Below, one piece after another: positions 44,901 to 57,554 of a stretch of 64,000 nucleotides of DNA; within the stretch, counting starts at the first letter, position 1; the number at the start of each line of letters is the position of its first letter. The DNA is from Trematomus loennbergii. Taxonomy: Eukaryota; Chordata; Actinopteri; Perciformes; Nototheniidae. Position numbers and translations under genes: made by a program. The DNA is taken from assembly GCA_012861695.1 (NCBI GenBank), contig JAAOOA010000033.1:8848825-8912824 (forward strand). Direction: 5' to 3'. The notes under the pieces are model-generated. The model searched no databases. It saw only the letters and a list, made by a program, of their open reading frames with translations, and was not told where the DNA came from.

Positions 44901-46390
44901 ATAAGTTAAGGGTTATATTTATAAATGAGATACAAATGTATTACAATTTTCATTTTAATTACTTAAAAACTCATATCTGTGTCTAGCATATGTGGAGTCC
45001 TTAAAAACGCCATAAGGGAACACCAAAGGAAGGTCATTTAAAAATTTTCCAATTTAGTTTTAAGAGTAAATGAAAAAAGTGGAGTTTGCATCAGTGTCAG
45101 TAGCTGTTCACCGGCACAGCATGAAGCTCAATGCAGGCGTAATCATTAGCTATGAAATTCAAATTGCATAGAACAGCCTGTTCAGGAGGCATCTGATCCT
45201 CAAGATACAATGAAATGCTTTTGACCGTCTCCATATACTGTGTGCCTATTTTTTATATCTTCAATCAATGCTTCCTGTGTGGGCTTCTTCTGTTTATACT
45301 TCATTCTCGCTGTCATGTCTGCTCTTCATGCGCCCTTCCATACATCAAAACAACATGAACAATAGCACTGAATAATGCCTTTTGAATTATCATATGAAAG
45401 CAAGTTTCTGAGAAATAAGTGGTTTCCGCAAACTGTACTGAAAACCGTATACAGGGACTAATACAAACAAATACTGAAGAAGGACACATACATTTACACA
45501 AAGAGAGAAAATAGACTCATGAGGAAAATATGAAGGGCAGAGAGAGATACAGAAAGGTTTCGAATAAGGGAAGGACTAGAAGTGTGAGTAACAAGAGAGT
45601 TGGAGATGGGAGAAAGATAAACCGTTCAATAACACCACTCGGCTGCAGTCTTTGTTTGACTCTACAACAGTGCTAGAACACCTCTGGGACTAGCCCACAA
45701 CAACAACGGATAAAGGAAGCAAGAACTGGACTGAGAGAGAGGAAGAGAAGATTATTGTCGTACAGAAAGCTGTGCATGTGGGATTCATGATTCCAGTCTG
45801 GGATTTAACGTTTCCAGTTATGTTATGAATCATTTTACTTACTCGCAGACACTTTAACAGCATGTAGAATGAGTTGGAGCATGACTGACATCCTGTTCTG
45901 CTGTTGTTTCGACCTCCCTGAAATCTGTTGTTGATCATTATGATCAATATGACTAAGCTCACAGCTGATTACCCACACAGCAAAACATGTGCACCAAACA
46001 GCAACACATGCCACCACAGGAATAGGAATAAAGAAAACACAGTTTGGGTAAACACATGTCCACATACAATGTTTGTACGAGGCTCAGTGATGTGACAAAT
46101 GTGTGAGGCTTTACCAGCTTTTTTACACACATTTGATCACCTTTTGAATTCCCTATAAACTGGTTCTTTTTGCAACAAACATTACTCAGAAAGAAAGGTT
46201 TGACAATACAAAGTGTAGAGAATAATACAAGGAAAGCATGAATGAAGTTGAAGCAAAGTCAAGTGTAAACAGTGTTTCACAAAAAATAACTAAATATATG
46301 TGACAAGTCAAAGTGGAATATTCTAGAGACTCACACCATTTCATAGAAACATTTTCAACATCCTCAATGATTCAAAATACCTTATAGTAT
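41952..46390. other. Intergenic DNA
   Basis: Mostly AT-rich with no recognised gene. Two open segments are discussed as weak exon candidates (42135 and 43691). No transposon identified. Confidence 0.5.
43691..43837 (+). other. Candidate exon, product unknown
   Basis: A 147-bp segment open for all 49 codons in phase 0, between an acceptor (CTTTCTCTGTGATAACATTTAG) and a weak donor (GAG|GTACCT). It reads LSQESSVVCSLFGEDSHTLF and continues through PLDGWKNE. I do not recognise the protein. A frame of this length is not rare by chance. Confidence 0.2.
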
Positions 46391-46395
46391 AATTA

Positions 46396-47535
46396 AGCAA
46401 TAGCTCACGACAGGCCGTGGTATATGGCCATTATATCACAGTTAAGGGGCGTGGTTCGGCCCGACGCGAAGCGGAGGGTCGACAACCCCCTTAATATCAC
46501 GGCCTGAAGTGAGCTATTGCTTTTATAAAACGGTTACCAAGTGTGGCAATATGAAAGAAAAATACACACTCTAATTTAAATAGTTGTTATTAGTAAATAA
46601 TGATGTTCAAAATAAAATAGTCCCTCCGTTGCCTTCTGCACGAAACATAGTGCGAGGTGGTTGCTATGCAACAACACTAACAACAGCTAGCGAACATATT
46701 AGACGGAGAGCGTTGATCCATTATTTGGCTATTTATTTACATTAATGTGTATGTTGCCGTTTATTGTGCACCCACTGAAAAACTGTCCAGCATCAGTAGC
46801 ATGGCTTACGTGGTCACTTGTATAGGCTGAGGTTGTTCTAGGCTGTTCTTTGGCGTGGAGAGAATATTGCTCCACTTTCTCCGGTCCCCGAGATTCGGCT
46901 TCCAGTAGCTCTGGAGAGAGCTTTCGCACCTGTGGCCACTAACGGTCATAATTTCTCTGCTTTGTTTCAAGACCTGCATCAGAAAGCTTTTGAATGGTGA
47001 TACTTTTCCAGTTGGTCTACCTGCTCTTCACGTAGCTCTACATGTCGTCGTTTAGGTGCTTTTTGTTCTGGAGATAGGCACTCCTCCATAGTAAGACCCC
47101 CCCGGAGGTCGAAGTTCATCTTAAATGTTTTTGCGGACCTTTTTGATTACAGATTTGAAAACATCGTTGCTTGCTTTAAAAGTAGCACAATTAATTATGT
47201 CAAACCTTGGAAAGTATCTAAATATCCCTGCCCTAATTCCAAAGGAACTGCACACTGAATATGTTTTTGCCGTTTGATGTCTATGTCTGGACCGCTGCGT
47301 AAAAAGGAGGGTTTCTGCCCCGTTACTTCTCCGCTGCTTTCTTGTTCCAGTTTGAAAAGCAAACTGCAAGCAGTTTGCTTTTCAGCCCAACTGTATATTG
47401 TTTTTCTCAGACGCGGAGGGATACTGACTTGTTGTGAAAAGTAACTTACAATTCTACCCGTGGTATACGCTCAGTATATCACGGCTAAGAACCAATCAGA
47501 TTGCTTGATTTGACGTGTCCGTTTTATAATAGAAC
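46396..47535 (-). pseudogene. Decayed Crypton-like tyrosine recombinase element
   Basis: The minus strand holds pieces of a YR transposase in different frames. At 47250-47121 it reads FGIRAGIFRYF, then FKASNDVFKSVIKKVRK, the N-terminal core pattern of fish Crypton/DUF3504 proteins. At 46970-46806 it reads EIMTVSGHRCESSLQSYWKP, where GHR and the Y after SLQS fit the catalytic His and nucleophile Tyr (Tyr codon about 46904-46906). At 46785-46729 it reads FFSGCTINGNIHINV, like the usual C-terminal tail. Most of the catalytic core between the first two pieces is missing, and frames shift, so the copy is dead. The left part, 46396-46522, is a foldback (AAGCAATAGCTCAC with its complement). The outer edges are approximate, and the family is named from recalled motifs. 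Confidence 0.7.
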
Positions 47536-47539
47536 TATA

Positions 47540-50500
47540 ATAAATATCTAACCCAAGATGGTTTCATTACACCAACGGTAAAGCAGGGATCAAATTCCAG
47601 TTATCAGCTCTAAAGAAGATCACTGAAAGGCCTAACATTGCCGGAGTTATTTTCAAGTCATTCTACCAGCAATAGATGCTGTTTAACATTTCACACCACA
47701 CTCACATCCAGGTGGAAATACGCATTCAAAGATGTGGAGAAATATGTTCCTCAACTTCTATTACTGATGTCATGTCTTGTATTAAGCACACTGAATCACC
47801 AAATAGCTTCTTATTTGAGGTTCAGTGGAAAGTGATATTCTCATATTCTGCAGAAATAATAACTTTCACCTATAATGAGATGCATTAGTTTAATGATTCG
47901 TTTACTGTAGCATCAAATGTTTTAAGTACCAACAAAAAACAACTATTTTGGCTCAAAACATTAGTACATCTTTCAAAAAGTATGCAGAATTTTGATAGTT
48001 AAAGCTGCCAATGGTATGATTAAAGTCTTCATTTACTGTATGTAAATTGCACCTAATGTCAAGTGTTATGTTTCCTTTGCTTTTAGAGCCCACCTGCTCC
48101 CCATATTGCAAGTGTTAAAAACACTCAATATAAACATATGAAGTCCTGTCAGGGTGCACAATTCCATCTGATATTGTGTGATGATTGAGAAAACAGTCAA
48201 TATTTTAATGTATATTCTACTATGCATCAACTGCTTAACAAAAGTTAATCCTGGATGTGATTGGCTTAAAAATTAAGAAAAACACCTTGAAGTTAAAATA
48301 ATCATCAATCAGCAAAGCAAAAGCAAGAGTTGCAGCAAATGAAAACTAATTGTAATCCTTGCTGAGCCCCAATAGGAAGAACATATATATATACAAAACA
48401 TATCCCAAAAATATATTTGAGACCACGGTAGAAAATGGTAAATACTAATTGAAAGATGGAGAACTGGCAGGCTGCTTTCGATGTTTTTGAATTGAATTCC
48501 ATGTGTATTACAAGCAGAACACGCAACAGACGGAGGCAGATGGCTATAAAATCTGGATAACAAATGTCTAGTCTATGAAGAGCAGCAGAGTCTACTTCAT
48601 GGCTCCAGCGTAGACTATAACAGGCATTTAGAGAACTTTCCATAATTAAGTCTGACAGCATTTCATCAGCGAGCAATTGATCAAAGTAGTGTTTGAAGCC
48701 TGGATACTGAACGTCAGGCAGCTGGCAGTTCAGATGTCAATAACCAAGAAACACTCAACATTTGCCCATTTTTTGCCAGCAGCAAAAGTCTATTGGTTGA
48801 TACACTTTTGGTCCAGGCTGTCAGATTAGATGGATTGCTATTAACATGTGTGCGAACAATCATGGTGATGTATCTTAACACTAAAATGATAATCAGTCTT
48901 TTCCTTTAGCGACACCACAAGCTAGTCTCAACAACTTTTGTCATCCATACCAGAACATTTGGTACAGATATTCAATTTGATGGTTTATCTAGCCATCAGA
49001 TAACCCATATACCTTCAAAACGATTGTATTTCCCACCACAACACTGAAAAATGTGTTATGCCTTTAACTGTGATCTGACAACCGATTACGAAGCTTTTTG
49101 TAATATATTTTTCAACTTTTAACTGGTTAGCTGAAAGATTTGACAATTTGAACTACACAATACTTAACCAATACAGATATATGTTAAGCTTACACAATTT
49201 ACAAAGGCTGATCCGATAAAACTCGTGAAATAATAAAAGTTCAAAGTTTATTTTCAACCCTTGGAGTATAGTCTGTGGTTCACTGAGTTAGGTCAAGGTC
49301 ATTAGACGAAGAAATCTCTGGTTCTGTTTCAATAGATCATCAATAGATGAAATCAGCGTTATTATCTAAAGCCTCAGTGGTAAATGGTAATTAGGGTGAA
49401 GTGTTGAAGACCTTCTGGCCTGTAGTTTGAGTCTGATTATTTGATCTCTCTCTTTTTATTATCTCTCTCTCTTACACACACATACACACCGATGGAAAAC
49501 ATCTGATGATAAGAAATCATAATTACTGGCGCTGGCCATCACATCCTCTCTGGCGCTTAGCCGTTTTTTGTGAAATCTCTGTGCTGTGTGAATACCTGAA
49601 AATGAAAGCTGTGCATTTCAAGGTTCTGTAACATTACAGGCTTCAAACATTCAGCTCTTTATAGATAATTAAATGTATTGAATCAAAGTTAATTAAACAA
49701 TGAAGTTGCAACTACCAGAGTGCCGAAAGAAAGAGCTTGAACAACTAAAGATCACTGATTGAGATTGTCGTCTACACAATATATTTAACTGAGAAAGACT
49801 TGCTCTCAGGATGTTAAACGTCTTGAACAACACACTCCAGATTAATCCCTGCAATATGAGTCATCCTAGTGTCACAGCTGGGAGCAATATTCACAACTAT
49901 AGTACAACAGGTGTGCAGCCTTAGTTTGTTTTGCACTTTGCTCCTGTGTTAACTAGATTGTGTTTTCCAAAGCTGCCTACACTAAAAGGAATGTGTGCAT
50001 TAGGCTATTTGTAGCTAATTATAATCCCTGAACCATGCTCTGCCCCTGACTCAGCTGCTACTTGCCCACATGATGTACCAGCTTTCCCTCTCACTGTGCC
50101 TCTGAAGCAGAGAGCCACACAGCACTCTCTCCCCCTCTCCTATCAGCACCATAGCTGCATGATTATACTACTGGCATTAGTTTATAACATGTGATACATA
50201 CGATCAGTTGCCAATTAATAAGGAATGCATTTGGCCATAACAGGTCTGCAATACATTGAAAAGAAAAAACTGGGTACATTTTAAAATTGAGATCTTAGCC
50301 AAGTCCCTACAGGAGTTTTCAACCTCAATATGACTGATTAACTAAATGACAGACAAATAAATGAAATTAAATGATCCTACCTGTTTGAGCATTTTTATTG
50401 CCGTATTTAATTTTAATTGTGCTGTGGTTAAGTTACATTTGATTGTATTATGTTCTTCAACCTGCATAGTTTTAAATAATATACTGTAGACCTCCAAGTA

Positions 50501-51330
50501 TGCTATTTTACCTTTTGATACAGATTATTGAAGGAACAATAACAACTATCCCTGCATTCCCTAAAAGGCTGAAGCAGCAACAATTCAATTAAATAAACAA
50601 AACATAAATAGTAGATAAATATATAATATATATATATTAATATGAAATTAGCTATGGTGCAGAATCAGTTATTTTACTTTTGCTTCTTTAAATACAATTG
50701 GACTGCAGAGAAAGATGAATAACTTCTCTGACACCATGTTGGTCACTGGAGCAGAAACTACATTTTTGGACAACAGTGCATGAGCGGCTGATGGGATGTG
50801 CTCCTTATATACATATATCAAATTGAAGCGGTCATATAACATTTTGACGGACAATTATTCATAGCTGATATAGCGTTTATGTGGTTTCAGTAAACATATT
50901 GTGGTACATATGCAGTGATTCATCCAGAAGTCCCCCTCAGTGACACTGTGTGCCTTTATTTCTTAAGTGTGGGTGAGCTAATTATAAGCTGTCGAACAAA
51001 GGCTGCTATTGAACATGGAAAACAGCTTTAAATTGCCTGTTACATTCCTGCTGTTTCACACTGAAGACACATAATAAAAACCTTCCACAACGCCCACCTT
51101 TCACTCTATGCTTACCTCACCCTCCTCTCCCTCCATGTGTCTTCCAAATGTTTCTGTCTCTACTTGCTCTGTAATTACCTCTCTACTGGAGCCAGCTTAT
51201 CTTCACCTTGGTGCTGTAGGGATCAGCCAAACGACAAAACAAACATGAATGAATTCAGAAAATGTACAAGTGAAGGACATTCTCTCACTTCTTTGTAAGG
51301 AGTAAAACACCCAGATCTAATGTTGGCGTC
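47540..51330. other. Intergenic DNA
   Basis: AT-rich DNA. An ORF of 123 codons on the minus strand (48305-48676) has no recognisable motif. No gene or transposon supported. Confidence 0.55.
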
Positions 51331-51333
51331 TTA

Positions 51334-52976
51334 GGCCCCGTCCACACGGAGACGGAACGGGTGTTATCCGCTATAGTTCTTTATCGTATGGACGGTTCGT
51401 CCACATGAGGCCGTAACAGAACCGCGGAAACGGAGCCCTCAAACGATAACGCATCCCAAAGTGGGAAGGTCTGGTAACGTAACGCTTGCGGCACCGTGTG
51501 TATGCCCTAAACCAGGGGTAGGCAAGTAAGTTTGGCCGTGGGCCAATCCAGAGCCTCTGTAGTACATATGCCAGGCCTGTAAGTGGCGCTGTAGTCTGCC
51601 ACAAAAGCAGCGAAGAAGACTTCCCGCGCATGGTTGCCATGGTTACCCTTCTGTTTATTCTCCGCTGTGGCTTTTGTTCTCCCTCCCCAAGGCAAGCACT
51701 GTAATTCTCTCCGGTTAGTCCACCAGCAGATGACAAACACCCACCTCTCCGCCTCTCCGCCTCTTCCAAGGAACGACCGTGCGGCAGAGTTTCAGTTCAG
51801 TTCGCCGGTCAAGATGTCCGTTAAAGTTTAAATCTTCCGGACAAAATTAGAAAAATGCCGGTCAAAGGTCTTCTTTGTTATTTATTGAGCTTTAAAACAA
51901 ATGAATAACGATTCTATATAATAATATAAGAATAAAACACGGAGGACGGAGATCTCTTTTTTCCCCCTCTTCTGACTTGATCAGAGCACGCTCCCCTCTC
52001 CTGCAGGGGGGCGTGGTCAGCTGCAGCTCACAGAATCAGCCCCCTGCAAAAACAGGGCTGGAGAACAGCAAATAGAGTGAAATGAGGCATGGCTAAAATG
52101 CATGATCTGTTTGGTATTTTGAAAACAGAAACGTATAAATACACCTTATATAGGTATGGCCCTACAATATATCATTTAAATATAGCATGATAGGTGTCCT
52201 TTAAATAAGTACTTTAATTGACGTCAGTGCACCCCGCTGCCTGATTGTGCCTGTGCTGTATGTCATTCATTCTCAACATAGATAAAAGTACAATAAGCAT
52301 TCTTCAGGTGTAGGTAGATTCTCTATTCGGACATTATAGCCTATATGTGCGACTGTCGTCCGGTGTTGTAAAAAAAAAAAAAAAAAAAAATCTCAAAATA
52401 TTTTTTTATTTTTTATTCTCAAAATGACGGGCCAAATATTATTGCTGGCGGGCCAACAATGGCCCGCGGGCCGCCTGTTGCCGACCCATGCCCTAAACGA
52501 TCATAGCCCCGCCTCTCCCCACCTCTCCTGCTCACCCCGCGTCATTGCTGATGCGTTTAGCCAACAACAACAACAACAATGGCGGATCACAGGGTTGCGT
52601 TCGTGCTCCAGACGCTACTGACCATGCTACAGATGTTACTGCAAAATCTACAGCTCGTCTACCACAACCATCAGCAACAAGTGGACATGGAGAACTACAT
52701 GAATTACATGTTGCTAAAATGTAGTTCTCCATGGTGGATTTAGTGAAGGGCAACCAGGCAACTATGATCGGAGGGTCTTATTCGCTGCTTTTGGTGTATT
52801 TTGTGGCGGAAGTACAGCGCCACTTACAGGCCCGGCATATGTACTACAGCGTCTCCAGCGGGTGGAGCGGTCTCGTGTGGACGGACACGTTTCTTGTGCC
52901 GATTCCGTGTGGACGGAAGATCTTTTTGATATCGACCTCGGTTCGTTTTCGTATTCTTCTCCGTGTGGACGGGGCC
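51334..52976. mobile_element. PIF/Harbinger-like element interrupted by a nested hAT
   Basis: The terminal repeats GGCCCCGTCCACACGGAGA and its exact complement (at least 19 bp) are flanked by TTA on both sides (51331-51333 and 52977-52979). Internal copies of CGTGTGGACGG recur near the right end. Without the insertion at 51513-52490 the element is about 660 bp. A 54-codon ORF starts ATGGCGGATCACAGGG at 52579 (MADHRVAFVLQTLL...) and ends at 52743; it may be the start of a lost transposase or accessory ORF. Confidence 0.85.
51513..52490. mobile_element. hAT element (978 bp) nested in the Harbinger-like element
   Basis: The ends CAGGGGTAGGCAA and the complement of CATGGGTCGGCAA (11 of 13 matching) are flanked by a perfect 8-bp CCCTAAAC duplication (51505-51512 and 52491-52498). 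Near the right end are GGCCCGCGGGCCGCC and a poly(A) of about 20. There is no transposase ORF. Its left part (about 51556-51655) is an inverted relative of 52733-52848 in the host element. Confidence 0.85.
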
Positions 52977-53702
52977 TTAGTCTTGCCCTTTGATTTCTAT
53001 CAGCTAATGCCCACTAAGGTTAACTCCTGCTTGCATTTAATCCAAATCATTAAAGGACCAGATAAGGGGATGACACTTTAATGAGTCCGGGGGATAAGGG
53101 GTCATTGCAGCTGCACAGAATATTGATGACAGGGCAAGAATTTAGGGAAAAACTACAAATAATGCTATTCATTGATTCAAGGATAACCTTTGTTTTTTGT
53201 GTATAGGCTTACAGTCAAAATGGTGGCAAAGATAACTATATTGGGGATTTATTCATCATAATATTGTGAGTTTTTTTAGCCATAAGAAAGGCTAAAATGT
53301 TGCATACAACAGAGTAAGGCTTAGGTTTTTAGCATAGCGGAGTGCTGAAAATGCCTTTTGCTTCTGAAGCAGCTGTTAATCACTCCCAACCCTTAAAGCC
53401 AGTAATGTGGAGTCAGCAGTGGATACTGATTAAAAATAAGTAAAAAAAATAGTGTTGTAGACAGAGAGACACTAACGTATGCACACCCCCAGCTTTACGT
53501 CTGGCAGAGATAATCACAGTATTCAGCTAACATACAGATTTCATGTCAACTGTATCTGATATAGTTGGCTTGCGACTACAGTAAGAACAGAGAGAGACAG
53601 TCAAAATAGAGACAGAGTAGATAGGGACTGTGACAGAAAGCTTTGTGAAGCTGGATGGCAGTTGGTACAAACGAACACTGGAAGCACTCCTTTGTACTGT
53701 AC

Positions 53703-53815
53703 CTGCATCAGCTCATAGAAGAGAAGGTGGGAGGCTTTATCCAAGATAAATGAATCATCCGCCCCGGTGCCAGCGCCTCCAGGGTTTCCACACTCAGTGC
53801 TGAGACTCTGCCAGC
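53703..53815 (-). other. Candidate exon (minus strand), product unknown
   Basis: On the minus strand a strong acceptor (CACCTGCCCTGTCCCCTCCAG) and a donor (ATGCAG|GTACAG) enclose 113 bases. One frame is open throughout and fits the donor in phase 0. It starts WQSLSTECGNPGGAG and ends DDSFILDKASHLLFYELMQ, which looks protein-like (amphipathic end, GC-richer codons than the surroundings). No partner exon or known family could be identified. Confidence 0.35.
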
Positions 53816-54083
53816 CTGGAGGGGACAGGGCAGGTGATCAGGATTATTCATAGTGTGTGCTGTGGGAGGGGTGTTGGGATAAGTGAGGCATTTTAGATTC
53901 AGGTGATGCACAAGGTCACATTTCTGAAGGGGGCTGATGTACTATACTCCTCTAAAGTCTCCTAAATGATGCATCGTTTGTGGATCTACAGTATAATTGC
54001 CATAGCTACAACAAACACAAAAATGGAGGTGTGGTAAATGCAATATAGCTGTACAGAATTAAACCAAACCAATGTACAGGGCA

Positions 54084-54155
54084 TATAGTACATCTATATA
54101 AGCGTCTTTGAGCATTAGGAAAAGCGCTATCAAAATCTCATTTATTATTATTATT
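54084..54155 (+). mobile_element. L2/SINE 3' tail fragment
   Basis: CATCTATATAAGCGTCTTTG, then AAAAGCGCTATCAAAATC and a (TTA)n run: the conserved end of fish L2-mobilised elements (AAAGCGCTATATAAAT). Only the tail is clear. Confidence 0.6.
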
Positions 54156-54571
54156 ATATCTTTCTGCACGTGTTCACTCAAAAATGCTGCAACCACACCC
54201 GGATAATACATACATAATGAATATACCAATTTATTCCAATTGAGTTACAGTCTGTATTTCAGTAGTTGATGTTCAATTCTAAATAATTGCAGTTTCTACA
54301 CTGTTTATTTTCTGATATAATAGTAAAAGGCATTCACTGATTCTCTGTAGACTAGACAGACAGACTCACAGGGAATCCAAATGAGCAAACCTGCTTTGTT
54401 CCTGAGCCAGACGCACACACTCACCCGAAGTGCGAAATATTTAAATATTTCACTTTCAGGAGCGCTAGCATTGAAGGTGAAGGCTTCCCTTCAGTGTTTT
54501 AGATGAAGAAGTGACCTCTATTTCACATGTGTCATCCACTCTATCATCAACCCAGCTGGCACAGACACTGT

Positions 54572-54863
<292 letters not shown>

Positions 54864-57481
54864 AGGTTTCTATCTCAAACTGTTTTTCTGTGTATCATAT
54901 CCTTCCTCACAGATTCAGTCTGACCCAGAGACTCAGAGATAATGACTGTGCTTTCAGATTCCTCAGCACATACAAAATATAATAATTCCACTAGTGTTAT
55001 GTTTTTTGATATATAATCATAGATAGAGGAGAGTGGGTGTTTTAGTGCTGGATGAATACAATAAAACAAATCACTTATAGCTGATCCGGATTCTTATTAT
55101 TTTCTCAGGTGCGGATGTTCCTGTACGATATATATGACCACGTTTCAGCTTGGTATTCACGTGAGCTCCATTTAAAGAGGTGAGAAATGTAAACAGATTG
55201 TAGCAATCAATCATGAGTCGAGTTGTCAACACACCGAGACACATCCTGCCTGTTTCATGAGAGCAAACGCAAACATACCCTGAACCAATTTAGCATGCTT
55301 ACAACCATTTTATGTCCATGATTTGCACGTGTTAAAAATGCACACTATACTTTATGGAGTGGGAATCATTTGTAAGGTGATTGAAGGGCTAATTCACAAT
55401 AAATGTGTCTGGGCAAGTTTAAAAGGCTCCAGGGCTAACAGAAGTACATTTTAAGTCATAAAGTTAAATTGTGGTTTTGACTTCAACCTGTCTTAAAATA
55501 TATTCATATGCAGAGTGAGATAGATGGATTGTAAACTGAGGATGACTTAATTTAAATCGAGTCTATTAGCGGGAAAGAGACTGACATTGACATCAAGTGA
55601 CAGAAAGCAAAGAATTCCAAAACTGCACACTCACTGGAGAACAGGAAACCATATTGATCCCTGTAATTAAAGAAAGATGTGAGGGGAATCAGAAATGAGG
55701 CGAGCTGCACCATCTTCTCTCTCCCAGGCTGATGTCAGTGTCCTTACATTACTAAGTGAAACTGAAAGCAAGTGCTTTCATTCAGAGTCACATCTTCTAG
55801 ATTAATGTTGTTTTTGTTTTCCTCTCATCTTCCATTCAATTTGTTGTGTTTTGCAATGTATTAATTGTTTTGACCTTTATTCCTTAAAGTGGCTACATTA
55901 ATACCTATGAATCAAATGACACTGAAAGCAGGGAGACAAAATAAGCTTCTTCTTAACACAGTGGAGCATTTTGAAGCTAAACATTTAGATATTCTCTCAG
56001 GAGGGTGTCGAAACTTATCAGGTGGATAGATCCATAACTCCAAATTAATTCATGACAATGTAGCTTTTCTCCCTCTGCTGAACTTTGTAAAAAGGCACTA
56101 TTTGCATTGTTTGCCATATCAACCTAAAAAGTTGTTTATAATGTCAATGTTGTTTCCACAGCTTGTTTTTGAAGCTCTAAGAAGTGGAAAAAAACAAGTT
56201 CAAATGACTCTACATTGTCAAAAAATGTGCGCCATGTCTACTTTTCTATCATTTTGTGATACATTATCATGTATAATGGGCGGCTTCAGTCCTGGTATCA
56301 TGCATGCTAGCTCACTGTCAAGGTTAACCCGGACCATAGACTGAACTAATTTGATATTAGCCATGGCATGAAGAAAATTAAACCTGTTCACAAACAATGA
56401 GAACATAGCAAAGAGCAAACGTGGAGCTGAATGCGTATGACAGCTGTTATAACTTGCTCAGAATAGAAAGATTTACAAAGATTGACTTCAGTTTTTTTAG
56501 CGCCTTTGGAAAAAAAACTTGTGAATGATCCATACAATGTTTATTTCCGCCTGCAGCATTGTCCAAAAGATTTTTCATGGTACATTGACTTCCTGTATAA
56601 AACTATCCTCAGTTTAAGCCTTTGGAGCTTCTTTCACATTTGAATGCACAACGACTCAGCAGTCATCAACAGTTTCCTGTGCCTGAAGATGAATGTGCAA
56701 GAAAATATATCACACAGTTGTCTTCCCACTTTTACAAGTGACATGAGGAGAATTAAGATGTATTCCTGCACACAGACACACTTCCCCAGGTGGTGGTTAA
56801 TGATTATTTCATCAAATCTCTAGGGTGAGACTGGTACGTTTTTTAAATGTATTTCAATATATTATGTTTGTATTGATTTACACACACTTTATCAGCACAT
56901 ATTTTACTAACTGAATACCTAGAGGTGTAAATCTAGACTATAATCATGATACAATATATTCATTCTTTGGACAACGATATGATATTTTATTACAGGTATC
57001 TTTAAGTTTCTATGGAATTATAAACGTATCAAATCTATTGTTTTTAATGAAAATAATTAAAAAGGGTCAGCCAATGCTACTCTCTTTATACCGCACAATG
57101 CAATGTTATTCACTGCTTGCTTCGGGCGCTAGCATTTCTAAAAGCAGTATGTTTTTTACTTTGAATCGATAATATTGGATAGTTAATCAAATAATTGATA
57201 CATTGATCCAAACCTATTGATCGTTACATCCCTTTGAATACCTACAACACTGACTCTGCCTGCCTCCCATAGGAGTGTGAGATCAAAGTACTTATTTAAA
57301 TGCAGTAGCACTTACAGTACAATGGTTTGGCCTATGAAAAGCTACTTACAGGATTCTTGCTTTTTTGAGTTGTGTTTTCATGGTTAAATGCACTTGTTGC
57401 CTGAATTAAGTGCTGTAAAATGTAATGCAAAGAAAGGGAGATGCAATCTTTCTGAAGGTCAAGCTGCCTCTTCCCTCACAG

Positions 57482-57554
57482 TGTGATGAATACAAAATGC
57501 AAGAGAAGGGCAGCATGGCGATCTTTGAAGAAGAGGAAGGGGGCGGTAATAGTT
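57482..57554 (+). other. Candidate exon (plus strand), product unknown
   Basis: A strong acceptor (AGCTGCCTCTTCCCTCACAG) and a consensus donor (GTT|GTAAGT; a second donor GCG|GTAATA lies 9 bases upstream) enclose 73 bases. Frame 0 reads CDEYKMQEKGSMAIFEEEEG and onwards, acidic and codon-like. A second frame (VMNTKCKRRAAWRSLKKRKG) is also open. The protein is not recognised. Could be an exon of a downstream gene or a lncRNA, or chance. Confidence 0.35.

Noticed and set aside
48305..48676. 123-codon minus-strand ORF
   Set aside because: AT-rich, no motif, no good splice sites or Kozak context; length is within chance expectation for this amount of sequence.
55710..55800. Acceptor-like CTTCTCTCTCCCAG followed by an open frame
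   Set aside because: No donor before the frame stops at about 55804.
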